DNA of 64,000 bases from Pseudogracilibacillus auburnensis (lineage in GTDB: Bacteria; Bacillota; Bacilli; Bacillales; Amphibacillaceae), in assembly GCF_003201975.1 (NCBI RefSeq), contig NZ_QJJQ01000012.1, positions 1 to 64,000 on the forward strand, in the 5' to 3' direction. Below the pieces are notes generated by a model. It was not told where the DNA came from. It saw nothing but the letters and a program-made list of their open reading frames with translations, and did not search any database. Shown one piece after another: positions 8,766-17,737 of the stretch; within the stretch, counting starts at the first letter, position 1; each line of letters opens with the position of its first letter. Made by a program: the position numbers and the translations under genes.

Positions 8766-9395
8766 ATGATTTCTATTCTATTTGCGGATGACCATGAGAT
8801 GGTGCGAATCGGTGTTTCTGCTTATTTATCATCCCAAACCGATATGGAAGTAATTGCTGAAGCAGATGATGGTCATATTGCAGTGGAAAAAGCATTGGAA
8901 TTACGACCTGACATTATTTTAATGGATTTAGTAATGAAGGAAATGGATGGTATTGAGGCAACAAAAAGAATTATTGCTGAGTGGCCAGAAGCAAAAATTA
9001 TTATTGTCACAAGTTTTATTGATGATGAAAAGGTCTATCCAGCGCTCGAAGCTGGGGCAATGAGTTATATGTTAAAAACATCCAAAGCAGGTGATATTGC
9101 TCAAGCGATCCGTTCTACCTTTGAAGGTCAATCGATTTTAGAACCAGAAGTGACTGGTAAAATTATGAATAAAATGCGTAAAAACGATACTCCTTTACAT
9201 GAGCAATTAACAGGCCGTGAAATGGAAATTTTATTACTCATAGCTGAGGGAAAATCGAATCAGCAAATTGCTGACGAATTGTTTATTGCATTAAAGACAG
9301 TAAAAGTTCACGTAAGTAATATATTGGGCAAATTAGAAGTACAAGATAGGACACAAGCTGTTATTTACGCTTTTAAACATGAGTTAGTCCAATAA
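8766..9395 (+). CDS. liaR: NarL/FixJ-family response regulator LiaR
   Basis: A 209-residue regulator. The receiver domain has FADDHEMVR with the acidic pocket, [12 protein letters not shown] with the phosphoacceptor Asp near residue 54, and the conserved Lys in MLKTSKAG. A LuxR-type HTH follows ([27 protein letters not shown]). When phosphorylated by LiaS it activates envelope-stress genes, in related species chiefly liaI-liaH. The likely target here is the 5605-6602 unit upstream. I could not identify a LiaR box with confidence in the 5498-5604 gap. Confidence 0.92.
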   Translation: MISILFADDHEMVRIGVSAYLSSQTDMEVIAEADDGHIAVEKALELRPDIILMDLVMKEMDGIEATKRIIAEWPEAKIIIVTSFIDDEKVYPALEAGAMSYMLKTSKAGDIAQAIRSTFEGQSILEPEVTGKIMNKMRKNDTPLHEQLTGREMEILLLIAEGKSNQQIADELFIALKTVKVHVSNILGKLEVQDRTQAVIYAFKHELVQ

Positions 9396-9542
9396 AAGTT
9401 ATCTTTTTTTAGTTCAACATATTTTCACATTAGTCGATTTTACAAATCCTTAAGTACCATAACTTGTATTACGCTTGAATTTAAGGTATGATAATTGTAG
9501 AAACAATGTTGCATGAACTAAAAATAGAAAAGAGGGACTCAT

Positions 9543-9977
9543 TTGCCTACACCTACTCCAAGTATGGAAGATTATATTGAACAAATTTATAATTTAATTG
9601 AGACGAAAGGGTATGCTCGCGTCACCGATATTGCAGAAGCATTATTAGTTCATCCATCCTCTGTGACGAAAATGATTCAAAAGTTAGATAAGGATAATTA
9701 TGTTAACTATGAAAAATATCGAGGATTTATCCTGACAGAAAAAGGAAATAAAGTAGGGGAAAGACTCGTATTCCGTCACGATTTATTAGAAGAGTTTTTA
9801 GAAATAATCGGTGTTGATGAAGAGAGAATTTATGATGATGTTGAAGGAATTGAACATCATTTAAGCTGGAATGCGATTGACCGTATTTCAGATTTAGTAA
9901 ATTATTTTAAAGCAGACAAAACCCGAATAGATGAATTAAAAAAAATAAATGAAGACAACGAAATAGCAAACAAATAG
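9543..9977 (+). CDS. mntR: Manganese-dependent transcriptional repressor MntR
   Basis: A 144-residue DtxR-family regulator closely resembling B. subtilis Mnt[48 protein letters not shown]. Metal ligands of the family are present (Asp and Glu in SMEDYIEQ, Glu/His in EGIEHHLSW). It senses Mn(II) and represses manganese uptake genes. The frame uses a TTG start at 9543 with AGAGGGA about eight bases upstream; no better start exists. It stands as a single gene followed by a terminator. Confidence 0.95.
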   Translation: MPTPTPSMEDYIEQIYNLIETKGYARVTDIAEALLVHPSSVTKMIQKLDKDNYVNYEKYRGFILTEKGNKVGERLVFRHDLLEEFLEIIGVDEERIYDDVEGIEHHLSWNAIDRISDLVNYFKADKTRIDELKKINEDNEIANK

Positions 9978-9985
9978 ATGAAAGT

Positions 9986-10018
9986 CCATACAACTTGAAA
10001 CGTGTATGGGTTTTTTGC
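9986..10018 (+). terminator. Rho-independent terminator after mntR
   Basis: CCATACA (9986-9992) and TGTATGG (10003-10009) form a stem followed by GTTTTTTGC. Confidence 0.75.
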
Positions 10019-10026
10019 TTTTTAGA

Positions 10027-10300
10027 GTATGTTCAAAAAGTCCAAAAAATGACACATCGAATTTCTGCGTTGGCAGGTAAGAAAGGAAAAATCCTTTCTT
10101 ACTGCATAAGTGCAACTAGGACATTCGCAGTAAAGGCGTTGTGAATGCCAAATTTTCTAAACTTGCTTTTCCGTTACTCACGTATGTAAAAGCATACGCG
10201 AGTTCCTCGGGAGCTACGTCGCCCTAAACTTCTCAGGTCTTCTTTTATCGGCCTTTTCTAACACGCACTTTTATAAAACATTTGCCTCAAGCGCCCCTCT
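10027..10300 (-). repeat. Interspersed repeat family A, copy 1
   Basis: The stretch 9978-10385 has no gene. From about 10027 it contains GTTCAAAAAGTCC, GAATTTCTGCGTTGGCA and GCAGTAAAGGC. It closes with an AACTTCTCAGGTC phrase before TTTTATCGGCC. The reverse complement of 50402-50640 has the same phrases in the same order with small changes. The two copies are in opposite orientation relative to the window (this copy is labelled minus by convention). Copies flank unrelated genes, so this is a dispersed non-coding repeat of unknown function. Confidence 0.7.
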
Positions 10301-10385
10301 ATTTTTGCATGGTAATTAATTTTTTTTCGTTCTAAATGAAAAGTTTTTTCGTACGATATAGTAGTATCGTATTGGAGGGGAGCCT

Positions 10386-11273
10386 ATGAAAATTGATTGT
10401 GTATTTTCAGGTGGTGGTGTAAAAGCATTCTCATTTATTGGGGCATTACAAAGTATTTATGATAAAAAAATATCGATTGAACGGGTAGCAGGAACTTCTG
10501 CTGGAGCAATCATCGCTTCCTTAATAGCAGCCGATTATAAAGTGGAAGAGATTAATCAACTATTCCAGCATATAAATTTAAAGAAATTTTTAGATCCGCC
10601 ATTCCTTAGCGAAAAAATACCTTTTTCCAAATGGATTTTCCTTTACTTTCAAATGGGACTTTATAAAGGAAATTTATTTGAAAAATGGTTAGAGAGTACT
10701 TTATTAACAAAAGGCATTGACACATTTGCTGATTTGGAAGAGGGATATTTGAAGGTTGTCGTTAGTGATATTTCTTTAGGCAAATTAATTGTGATCCCAG
10801 ATGATTTACAGCGTGTTTATGGAATAGACGGGGGTTCGTTTAAAGTTTCAACGGCTGTACGCATGAGCGCAAGTTTCCCTTACTTTTTCATGCCCAAAAT
10901 ACTACAAAATAAAGAGGAAACAAAAAGTTATATTGTAGATGGGGGATTATTGAGCAATTTTCCTTTATGGGTTTTTCGCGAACGTGAAACAGATGTCCGA
11001 CCCGTTTTAGGGCTTACATTAAGTGATTCCATTGAACAAAATCAACCCCAACATATTAAAAACGCGCTTGATATGTTACATGCGATCTTTCAAGCGATGT
11101 TAAGAGCCCATGATACTCGCTATATATCGACATCGATGAAAAACAATATTATTTTTATCCCAGTGAAAGATGTGAAAACAACGGATTTAATGATTTCGGA
11201 AGAAGAAAAACATTCTTTAATTCAATTGGGTAGGGAAAAAACGGATCAGTTTTTACAATTTTGGCCTACTTAA
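10386..11273 (+). CDS. Patatin-like phospholipase (YqhO family)
   Basis: A 295-residue patatin-domain protein. The oxyanion motif GGGVKAF is at residues about 9-15, the nucleophile elbow GTSAG at about 38-42, and the catalytic Asp in VDGGLLSNFP near residue 186. It is predicted to hydrolyse acyl chains from lipids; the substrate is unknown. The ATG at 10386 has GGAGGGGA upstream. It sits next to yqhP/yqhQ/yqhR as in B. subtilis, where the homologue is yqhO. There is no signal peptide, so it is probably cytosolic or membrane-associated. Confidence 0.88.
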   Translation: MKIDCVFSGGGVKAFSFIGALQSIYDKKISIERVAGTSAGAIIASLIAADYKVEEINQLFQHINLKKFLDPPFLSEKIPFSKWIFLYFQMGLYKGNLFEKWLESTLLTKGIDTFADLEEGYLKVVVSDISLGKLIVIPDDLQRVYGIDGGSFKVSTAVRMSASFPYFFMPKILQNKEETKSYIVDGGLLSNFPLWVFRERETDVRPVLGLTLSDSIEQNQPQHIKNALDMLHAIFQAMLRAHDTRYISTSMKNNIIFIPVKDVKTTDLMISEEEKHSLIQLGREKTDQFLQFWPT

Positions 11274-11342
11274 GAAGCTGGAATAACGACAAACCGGTCA
11301 TGAATAGCTCCAATCATACTATAAATGGATGAAAAAATTGTA

Positions 11343-11373
11343 AAAAAAACCGAGCTTTCAATTGGAAGCCCGA
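11343..11373 (-). terminator. Minus-strand terminator at the 3' end of yqhP
   Basis: Read on the minus strand, CGGGCTT and AAGCTCG pair around an eight-base loop and are followed by GTTTTTTTTA. The stop codon of yqhP lies within the loop. Confidence 0.7.
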
Positions 11374-11741
11374 TCATCGTTATCTTTATTCGTTTTTTTT
11401 CCTTCAATAACGGTTAAATGAGGTACATGTCTTCTTTTTTTACGCGTTTTTAAAGGAGAAGCAGGTTTTGTCGTTCTTTTTCTTAAGTGTTCATTTTGAT
11501 TAGTATATTTTCGGTTAGATTGTTTAGCTGCTCTTCGATACTTTTTCATTTCATCGTTAGCCCCGGGACTACGGTTATGTAAGATCCGGGTAAATATCAT
11601 AAAAATAACGAAGGCAACTCCAATTGCAACTAAAATACTGATTAAAAATTTTCCAGGGTTATTTATTAAAGAAGAAACTAAACCAATCATTGCCAAGCCA
11701 ACAATAATGTAAAGTAAAATTGAAAATTTATTGCGACCCAA
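11358..11741 (-). CDS. YqhP-like small membrane protein
   Basis: A 127-residue protein with two N-terminal hydrophobic helices (residues about 7-25 and 31-50), then a strongly basic, Lys/Arg-rich tail with LRKRTTKPASPLKTRKKRRH. Such a tail would face the cytosol and may bind nucleic acid or acidic lipids (inference). It corresponds in position and length to B. subtilis yqhP, of unknown function. It is 18 bp downstream of yqhQ, so the two form an operon. Confidence 0.78.
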   Translation of the reverse strand: MGRNKFSILLYIIVGLAMIGLVSSLINNPGKFLISILVAIGVAFVIFMIFTRILHNRSPGANDEMKKYRRAAKQSNRKYTNQNEHLRKRTTKPASPLKTRKKRRHVPHLTVIEGKKTNKDNDDRASN

Positions 11742-11759
11742 CGATAGTCCTCCTTTCTT

Positions 11760-12725
11760 TTATTGAGGTTGTATCACCTCGCTATTTTCTATCAAGTTAA
11801 CTTCTACCGCTTCCTCGGCTTGATCATTTTCTAGCACTTTTTGAAAAGAGTGAAGTGCTACTTCCACTTGATCATCATCTGGTTCTTTCGTCGTTAAAAG
11901 TTGTAACCACAAACCAGGATATCCTAAAACTTTAAGGATAGGGACATTTCTCACCATATTCGTTAGTTGTAGTACTTCAAATGATAAGCCAATGACGATT
12001 GGAATTAAGATAATTCGATTAACAATTCGCCACCATAAAGGGTCTGTTGCAACAAACATATAGACAAAAATACCGACAAAAACGGTGAATAAAATAAAAC
12101 TTGAACCGCAGCGGTAATGAAGTCTAGATTGTTTCTGTACATTTTCTACTGTCAAAGGTAAATTATTCTCATAAGCATTAATCACTTTATGTTCAGCCCC
12201 ATGATATTGAAACACCCGTTTTATTAAAGGGGTTAAGGATACAACATAAATATAACCTAAGAGCAATAGGAGCTTAAAAAAGCCTTCCAGTAATACTTGC
12301 CCCGTTTTGGTCGGAACAATACCTTGAAAAAAGTTTGCAACAATAGCAGGTGTCACAGTAAATATAAGTTTACTTACGATAAACGATAAAACCCCAATAA
12401 CACCAATGCCTAGAATCATTACTAATTTCGATGTTTCCTTTTCTTGTTTCACTTTTTCGTCGTCTTCAGGATCTACATCATAACGATCAGAAGCAAAGTC
12501 AAGGTGTTTTACTCCGTTTGCACTCGCTTGGACTAAAGCGATAATTCCTCGTAAGAATGGTATTTTTTTTAAATTCTTTATTACATTAGATTCTACCCTT
12601 TTTAATTGAAAATATTCAATACTATTATCTTTTCTTCTTATGGCAGATACAAAACTTTTCTTTCCAGCAAACATAACACCTTCTACCAAGGCTTGCCCAC
12701 CATAAGTTGTTTCTCTCTTTTTCAA
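11760..12725 (-). CDS. yqhQ: DUF1385 membrane protein YqhQ
   Basis: A 321-residue protein of the DUF1385 family, recognisable from the start TTYGGQALVEGVMFAGKKSF and from FQYHGAEHKVINAYE and HYRCGSSFILFTVFV in the second half. About four to five membrane helices occupy residues 105-240. The His/Glu/Cys-rich cytosolic loop could bind metal (inference). The biochemical role is not known; the gene is conserved in spore formers. It is transcribed with yqhP, and the position is syntenic with B. subtilis. Confidence 0.88.
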   Translation of the reverse strand: MKKRETTYGGQALVEGVMFAGKKSFVSAIRRKDNSIEYFQLKRVESNVIKNLKKIPFLRGIIALVQASANGVKHLDFASDRYDVDPEDDEKVKQEKETSKLVMILGIGVIGVLSFIVSKLIFTVTPAIVANFFQGIVPTKTGQVLLEGFFKLLLLLGYIYVVSLTPLIKRVFQYHGAEHKVINAYENNLPLTVENVQKQSRLHYRCGSSFILFTVFVGIFVYMFVATDPLWWRIVNRIILIPIVIGLSFEVLQLTNMVRNVPILKVLGYPGLWLQLLTTKEPDDDQVEVALHSFQKVLENDQAEEAVEVNLIENSEVIQPQ

Positions 12726-12855
12726 TATTAATCACCAGCCTTAGTTTTATTTTACTAGAAAAACTACATTATAACTAGCGTTCTTACTTTTAATTTATAT
12801 TTCTTTCATTCTTTTTGAGGAAGTGGGCAATAATATACATTGGAGGTTATAGAAC

Positions 12856-13353
12856 ATGAATAAAGAAAACAAACAATTACAAACAGATGCACAGCGAACA
12901 AATTTTTTAAAGGCGTTAAACATCGGCTTTTTTGGTGGTATGATCTGGAGTTCCTTATTTATTTTTATGCACCTATTTAAAATGACGGAAGTAGATCCGT
13001 TTTTTATATTTAAACTTACTTTTGGAGATAGTCCTTGGATTCACAAATGGTATACATATATTACTCTTATTATAACATATGGATTAATATCAATACCCAT
13101 TGCCATCATTTATTATTACCTTTTAAGAAGAAAGCGAAGTTGGATTTATGGTGTGATCTATGGAGCGTTACTTTGGGTCATCTTTTATTATATTATACCG
13201 ATCCTAGTGAGAGCCTTTAACCCATTTTTACATTATGAAGCTCAAACCCATATTTCCATTATCTGTTTAATGGTCTTATATGGTGTTTTTATCGGCTATT
13301 CCATTTCATATAATCATGAGTACGTTCAGATTGAACTGAAAAAAAAGTCATAA
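12856..13353 (+). CDS. YqhR-like conserved membrane protein
   Basis: A 165-residue protein with four hydrophobic helices (about residues 22-42, 65-88, 95-120 and 130-152) and basic loops. The start has TGGAGG upstream. It matches yqhR of B. subtilis by position (between yqhQ and the Xaa-Pro peptidase) and by topology. The function is unknown. In B. subtilis yqhS (aroQ, type II dehydroquinase) follows; only 77 bp separate this gene from the peptidase here, so aroQ is absent from this locus. Confidence 0.75.
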   Translation: MNKENKQLQTDAQRTNFLKALNIGFFGGMIWSSLFIFMHLFKMTEVDPFFIFKLTFGDSPWIHKWYTYITLIITYGLISIPIAIIYYYLLRRKRSWIYGVIYGALLWVIFYYIIPILVRAFNPFLHYEAQTHISIICLMVLYGVFIGYSISYNHEYVQIELKKKS

Positions 13354-13430
13354 TGTCGTTTCAATTAGCAGGACTAAGTTGTTTATGATAAAATTGTGCT
13401 ATGTACGATTTTACTTGAGAGGGTGATACG

Positions 13431-14492
13431 ATGACAAAACTTGCTAAATTACGTTTTGATTTTCAAGATAATAATATTGATGCGCTTCTAGTGACAAGTC
13501 CCATTAATAGACGATATATAACGAATTTTACAGGTACGGCTGGAGCAGTGTTAATCACTAGTACAGAGGCTATTTTAATTACAGACTTTCGCTATACGGA
13601 GCAAGCGAAAAAACAAGCAGGAGATTTTACGATAGTTGAACATGCTGGTCCAATAGAGGATGAGATAGCTAAACAAATAAAAAGAATACATATTGAAAAA
13701 CTCGGTTTTGAAGAAGATCATCTTACATATGCTGACTTTAAACGGTATGAAAAATCGTTTGCGGCAGAATTAGTTGCCGTAAAGGAAATGATTGAATCGT
13801 TACGTTTAATTAAAACAGAGGAAGAAATTACGACGTTAAAAAAAGCAGCTGAAATAGCTGATAAGGCTTTTGAACATATACTCTCCTATATTAAACCTGG
13901 CGTATTAGAAATAGATGTTGCAAATGAACTTGAATTTTTTATGAGAAAAAAAGGGGCAACATCATCAAGTTTTGATATTATTGTAGCTTCTGGTTTTCGT
14001 TCAGCACTACCACATGGGATTGCTTCAAACAAAGTAATTGAACAAGGTGAGCTAGTGACAATGGATTACGGTGCTTTGTATAATGGTTACTGCTCGGATA
14101 TTACAAGAACCGTTGCTGTTGGAGAAATAAGTGAGGAATTAACAACGATATATGAAACAGTTCTTGAAGCACAAAAACGTGGAGTAGAGGGAATAAAGCC
14201 AAATATGACAGGAAAAGAAGCGGATGATTTGACCCGTGACTACATAAACGAGCAAGGGTTTGGGTCTTATTTTGGACATTCAACTGGACACGGTATTGGG
14301 CTAGAAGTGCATGAAGGGCCGGGGCTATCACCAAGATCATCTACTATCTTACAAAAAAACATGGTCGTAACAGTAGAACCGGGGATCTATATTCCAAATG
14401 TCGGTGGGTGTCGAATTGAAGATGATGTTGTTATTACTGATACGGGAAATGAAAGGCTAACGACATCGACGAAAGATTTAATTCATTTATAA
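13431..14492 (+). CDS. M24-family Xaa-Pro peptidase (PapA/YqhT)
   Basis: A 353-residue 'pita-bread' metallopeptidase that cleaves peptides with proline in the second position. The creatinase N-domain spans residues 1-125. The catalytic domain shows the metal ligands in order: Asp in TMDYGALYNGYCSDITRT (two Asp), His in FGHSTGHGIGLEVHEGP, Glu in VTVEPGIYI and Glu in CRIEDDVVIT. The ribosome-binding site is GAGAGGGTG. It lies 35 bp upstream of efp; pairing with EF-P, which relieves stalling on polyproline, is conserved across Firmicutes. Confidence 0.93.
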   Translation: MTKLAKLRFDFQDNNIDALLVTSPINRRYITNFTGTAGAVLITSTEAILITDFRYTEQAKKQAGDFTIVEHAGPIEDEIAKQIKRIHIEKLGFEEDHLTYADFKRYEKSFAAELVAVKEMIESLRLIKTEEEITTLKKAAEIADKAFEHILSYIKPGVLEIDVANELEFFMRKKGATSSSFDIIVASGFRSALPHGIASNKVIEQGELVTMDYGALYNGYCSDITRTVAVGEISEELTTIYETVLEAQKRGVEGIKPNMTGKEADDLTRDYINEQGFGSYFGHSTGHGIGLEVHEGPGLSPRSSTILQKNMVVTVEPGIYIPNVGGCRIEDDVVITDTGNERLTTSTKDLIHL

Positions 14493-14527
14493 TTGTTAGG
14501 AACATGCACAAATAGGAGGCATATTTT

Positions 14528-15088
14528 ATGATATCTGTAAACGATTTTAAAACAGGAACGACGATTGAATTTGAAGATAATATTTGGCAAGTATTGGAGT
14601 TTCAACATGTTAAGCCGGGAAAAGGTGCAGCTTTTGTACGTTCCAAATTACGAAACTTACGAAATGGTAACATTCAAGAAAAGACGTTTCGAGCAGGAGA
14701 AAAGCTAAAAAGAGCACATATTGACCATAAAAAAATGCAATATTTATATGCATCTGGGGATACGCACGCTTTTATGGATATGAATACATACGAACAAATT
14801 GAACTTTCTGCAAGTCAAATAGAACATGAATTAAATTTTATTAAAGAAAACTTAGCGGTTGATATTATTATGTTCCAAGGAGAAGTAATTGGAATCGATT
14901 TACCGAAAAACGTTGAATTAGAAGTAACAGAAACTGAACCCGGATTAAAAGGCGATACTGTTAGCGGTGGTTCAAAGGCTGCAACGATGGAAACGGGGTT
15001 AGTTGTGCAAGTGCCGCTATTTATTAACCAAGGGGATAGATTAGTAATAAGTACAACAGATGGAAAATATGTGTCAAGACATAATTAA
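14528..15088 (+). CDS. efp: Translation elongation factor P
   Basis: A 186-residue EF-P with the normal three beta-barrel domains. It binds stalled ribosomes between P and E sites and promotes peptide bonds at polyproline runs. The tip loop carries the modifiable Lys in [17 protein letters not shown] (about residue 32). The C-terminal signature [25 protein letters not shown] is intact. The start has TAGGAGGC upstream. Its position after the Xaa-Pro peptidase is as in B. subtilis. The next gene there, yqhV, is missing; repeat DNA occupies the gap. Confidence 0.97.
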   Translation: MISVNDFKTGTTIEFEDNIWQVLEFQHVKPGKGAAFVRSKLRNLRNGNIQEKTFRAGEKLKRAHIDHKKMQYLYASGDTHAFMDMNTYEQIELSASQIEHELNFIKENLAVDIIMFQGEVIGIDLPKNVELEVTETEPGLKGDTVSGGSKAATMETGLVVQVPLFINQGDRLVISTTDGKYVSRHN

Positions 15089-15102
15089 ATAAAGTCATGA
15101 TG

Positions 15103-15139
15103 AAAGACAATCCTATTATTTTAGGGTTGTCTTTTTCAT
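15103..15139 (+). terminator. Rho-independent terminator after efp
   Basis: AAAGACAATCCTA (15103-15115) pairs with TTAGGGTTGTCTTT (15121-15134), followed by TTCATTTT. Confidence 0.85.
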
Positions 15140-15210
15140 TTTCTAGGAAATTATAGTTGATTATACTTGTGGATGACAATTATTTGCAAAAATATCTATG
15201 TCTACCTTCG

Positions 15211-15430
15211 TACGCACAGGACGTGCTAATAAAATGTTTATTGCGACGAGTAATCGCAGGAGCATACGTTGTTTATTGCGACGAGTAATCGCAGGAGCAT
15301 ACGTTGTTTATTGCGACGAGTAATCGCAGGAGCAGGCGCCCGCGACAATTGCTTTTCGGTGGAACGAGCATTTAGCGGAGTCTCAGGACGACGCGCTTTT
15401 AGCCTGTAAGAGCGCTAGCGCCTTGATTCT
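15211..15430 (+). repeat. Interspersed repeat family B, copy 2
   Basis: The gene-free stretch 15089-15571 contains ACGCACAGGACGTGCTA (15211-15227), shared with 6710-6726. It then holds a 35-bp tandem array, and a GC-rich part with AGCGGAGTC as in copy 1. The insert is richer in G+C than the surrounding genes and has no coding frame. It lies between efp and the spoIIIA promoter region, where yqhV is found in B. subtilis. Confidence 0.6.
15235..15334 (+). repeat. 35-bp tandem repeat, 2.9 copies
   Basis: Unit boundaries are 15235-15269, 15270-15304 and 15305-15334; the last unit is cut at 30 bases. The copies are identical over the shared length. Each unit can fold TGCGA against TCGCA across a seven-base loop. 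There are no spacers, so this is not a CRISPR array. Confidence 0.95.
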
Positions 15431-15508
15431 TTTAACGTAAAGTTCCTCGTACAATGACCTATGAACTCTAGTAGAGATGAATTTTTAATAAAGTTACAAG
15501 AACTTCAT

Positions 15509-15536
15509 GCATAAATCATTATGCAAGGCATAAATT
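15509..15536 (+). promoter_or_regulatory. Possible sigma-E promoter of the spoIIIA operon
   Basis: GCATAAA (15509-15515) and CATAAATT (15529-15536) resemble sigma-E -35 and -10 elements. The spacer is 13 bases, slightly short. The spoIIIA operon is transcribed by sigma-E in B. subtilis. This is a weak match and only a candidate. Confidence 0.3.
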
Positions 15537-15571
15537 TAAAGTAAACAAGCTAAAAACAAGGTAGTGACAAG

Positions 15572-16498
15572 ATGAATGAAATATTACGATTATTACCTGA
15601 ACATATTAAACAAGCTGTTCGTACACAAGTAATGAATAAATGGGATCAACTAGAAGAGATTAGGCTCCGGTTAAATCGACCAGTAGAACTTAACTATCAT
15701 CATAAAATGGAATGGATTAGTGATAGTCAATTTACAGCTAAAGATAGTGTGTATGTGTTAAATCAATTAAGTGATCATTCCCTATACCGAATGGAAGATG
15801 AACTTAGAGAAGGATATATTACCGTATCAGGAGGACATCGAGTTGGACTTGCTGGGGAAGTAATAACGGTAAATGGCAAATTGAAACAATTACAACATAT
15901 TACCTTTTTTAACATACGAATCGCAAAAGAAATTAAAAATGTCGCCACCCCTTTCATCAACTATCTCCATGATTCGCACACATATTATAATACGCTCATT
16001 ATTGGAGCACCACAAACAGGGAAAACAACCTTTATCCGGGATATAGCCAGACTGATTAGTGATGGAGAAGCTACTGTATTCTCTAAAAAAGTTGGGATAA
16101 TAGATGAAAGATCAGAGATAGCTGCATCAATGGACGGGGTTCCGCAACATAATGTAGGCGGCAGAACGGATGTGATGGATGCTTGTCCAAAGGTGGCGGG
16201 GATGATGATGATGATCCGCTCGATGTCACCAGAAGTATTAATTGTTGACGAAATAGGAAAAGAGGAAGATGTAATTGCTTTAATGGAAGCTGTGTTTGCT
16301 GGTGTTACCGTTATTTGTACGATCCATGGTAATACAATGGAGGAGCTAATGAAAAGACCCTCTGTAAGTATATTGTTAAAAAACCAAGTGTTTAAACGGA
16401 TCATTATGTTACAGAAAAAGAATGCAACATATTTCAATCTAGAAATAAGGGATGAATGTGGAAGAAATATTACTTCGAGTATGGTGAAAAAACAATGA
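15572..16498 (+). CDS. spoIIIAA: Stage III sporulation protein AA (secretion-type ATPase)
   Basis: A 308-residue ATPase related to type II/IV secretion motors. Walker A is GAPQTGKTT near residue 151, and Walker B lies in SPEVLIVDEIGKEED. It powers the SpoIIIA-SpoIIQ channel ('feeding tube') in the mother-cell membrane facing the forespore. Its stop overlaps the spoIIIAB start (ATGA at 16495-16498). The complete eight-gene spoIIIA operon follows, which shows an endospore former. Confidence 0.96.
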   Translation: MNEILRLLPEHIKQAVRTQVMNKWDQLEEIRLRLNRPVELNYHHKMEWISDSQFTAKDSVYVLNQLSDHSLYRMEDELREGYITVSGGHRVGLAGEVITVNGKLKQLQHITFFNIRIAKEIKNVATPFINYLHDSHTYYNTLIIGAPQTGKTTFIRDIARLISDGEATVFSKKVGIIDERSEIAASMDGVPQHNVGGRTDVMDACPKVAGMMMMIRSMSPEVLIVDEIGKEEDVIALMEAVFAGVTVICTIHGNTMEELMKRPSVSILLKNQVFKRIIMLQKKNATYFNLEIRDECGRNITSSMVKKQ

Positions 16499-17007
16499 AA
16501 TGGATAGGAGCAATTTTATTAGTTAGTACAACTTCATGGATCGGTTTTGATATGAGTAAAAAATTAACGGAGCGACCGAAACAGATTAGACTGCTTATCC
16601 AATCATTGCAAATGTTAGAGACGGAAATGGGTTACAGTCAATTAACTTTACAACAAACATTTCAAAACATAAGTAAAAAAGTCCCTTATCCACTCGATCA
16701 GTTTTACGAACGTCTCGCTCATAAATTATCGGGAATTGTCATTGACTTTTTAACGATATGGGATGAAGAGCTATCCAAATTCGTTCAGACATCTGCTTTA
16801 AAGCAAACAGAACACGAAGTGATGAAACAATTTGGACGAAATTTAGGTCAACATACATTTTTACAGCAACAAAAATACATTAAATTGACGATCCACCATT
16901 TGCAGCGAGAATTAGATGATGCAATGGAAGAGCGAAGAAAATATGAAAAAATGATGAAAAGTTTAGGCGTATTAATTGGATTATTAATCGTTTTATTACT
17001 TTTTTAA
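16495..17007 (+). CDS. spoIIIAB: Stage III sporulation protein AB
   Basis: A 170-residue protein resembling type II secretion GspF: an N-terminal membrane helix (MKWIGAILLVSTTSWIGFDMSKKLTERP), a helical cytosolic domain and a C-terminal membrane helix. ATG 16495 is chosen because it overlaps the spoIIIAA stop and gives the N-terminus typical of the family; the open frame extends 13 codons upstream within spoIIIAA. It is part of the SpoIIIA channel needed for late forespore sigma-G activity. Confidence 0.94.
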   Translation: MKWIGAILLVSTTSWIGFDMSKKLTERPKQIRLLIQSLQMLETEMGYSQLTLQQTFQNISKKVPYPLDQFYERLAHKLSGIVIDFLTIWDEELSKFVQTSALKQTEHEVMKQFGRNLGQHTFLQQQKYIKLTIHHLQRELDDAMEERRKYEKMMKSLGVLIGLLIVLLLF

Positions 17008-17077
17008 GTGGTTGTTCAAACATTGGTTTATTTTTCTTCAAGTCAACAACAAGCATTTAAAAGAAAGGAGTATCCTC

Positions 17078-17287
17078 ATGCTAATTGATGCAACTATTTT
17101 ATTCCAGATAGCGGGTATAGGTATAATTACGGCACTTATTCATACTGTATTAAAACAAGTTGGAAAAGAGGATATTGCCCAATTTGTCTCATTGGTAGGT
17201 TTTATTATTGTGCTTGTCATTGTTATTCATCATCTCTCTGATTTGTTTCAACAAATAAAATCAGTATTTTTACTTCAAGGTTTGTAA
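17078..17287 (+). CDS. spoIIIAC: Stage III sporulation protein AC
   Basis: A 69-residue protein with two membrane helices (residues about 7-25 and 35-55). The start is ATG 17078 after AAAGGAG (17064-17070). This matches the 68-residue length of B. subtilis SpoIIIAC, including FQIAGIGIITALIHTVLKQVGKED. The open frame extends 22 codons upstream without a ribosome-binding site. Channel component of the spoIIIA complex. Confidence 0.93.
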   Translation: MLIDATILFQIAGIGIITALIHTVLKQVGKEDIAQFVSLVGFIIVLVIVIHHLSDLFQQIKSVFLLQGL

Positions 17288-17290
17288 AAG

Positions 17291-17698
17291 ATGGACATCA
17301 TCCAAATCGTATTAATTGGTATTATTGCTTCATTACTATACATCATTTTAAAAGATGTTCAACCAACATTTGCCTTTGTTATCATTTTGATTACGAGTGT
17401 CCTTATTTTAATGCTCGTCGTTAAACAAATTGGCATCATTATTCAGCTACTTACATCATTGGCAGACAAAGCAACAATTAATTCGTTTTATTTAGAAACC
17501 ATTTTAAAAATAATCGGTATCGCTTATATTACAGAACTAGGCGCAAACGTAACAAAAGATGCGGGGCTTGCATCTGTAGCATCAAAAGTAGAACTTGCAG
17601 GGAAAATTTTCATCTTACTTTTAGCCATTCCGATCATTAGTGCAGTTGTTGAAGTGATTATCAATTTTATCCCAACTTCGGGGAATCATTTCCTATAA
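17291..17698 (+). CDS. spoIIIAD: Stage III sporulation protein AD
   Basis: A 135-residue protein with four hydrophobic segments, close to the 133 residues of B. subtilis. The middle YLETILKIIGIAYITELGANVTKDAG is the family signature. The gene begins three bases after spoIIIAC. It is a membrane component of the mother-cell side of the SpoIIIA-SpoIIQ channel. ATG is preceded by a poor ribosome-binding site, which suggests translational coupling with spoIIIAC. Confidence 0.95.
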   Translation: MDIIQIVLIGIIASLLYIILKDVQPTFAFVIILITSVLILMLVVKQIGIIIQLLTSLADKATINSFYLETILKIIGIAYITELGANVTKDAGLASVASKVELAGKIFILLLAIPIISAVVEVIINFIPTSGNHFL

Positions 17699-17737
17699 AT
17701 CGTACTACTATAAGTAGAAAGGGGTCATAACAGATGG

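Noticed and set aside
15235-15334. Possible CRISPR array
   Set aside because: Units are directly adjacent with no variable spacers and no cas genes are in the window.
15985-16437. 150-residue minus-strand frame within spoIIIAA
   Set aside because: The opposite strand encodes a complete SpoIIIAA with Walker motifs; this is a shadow.
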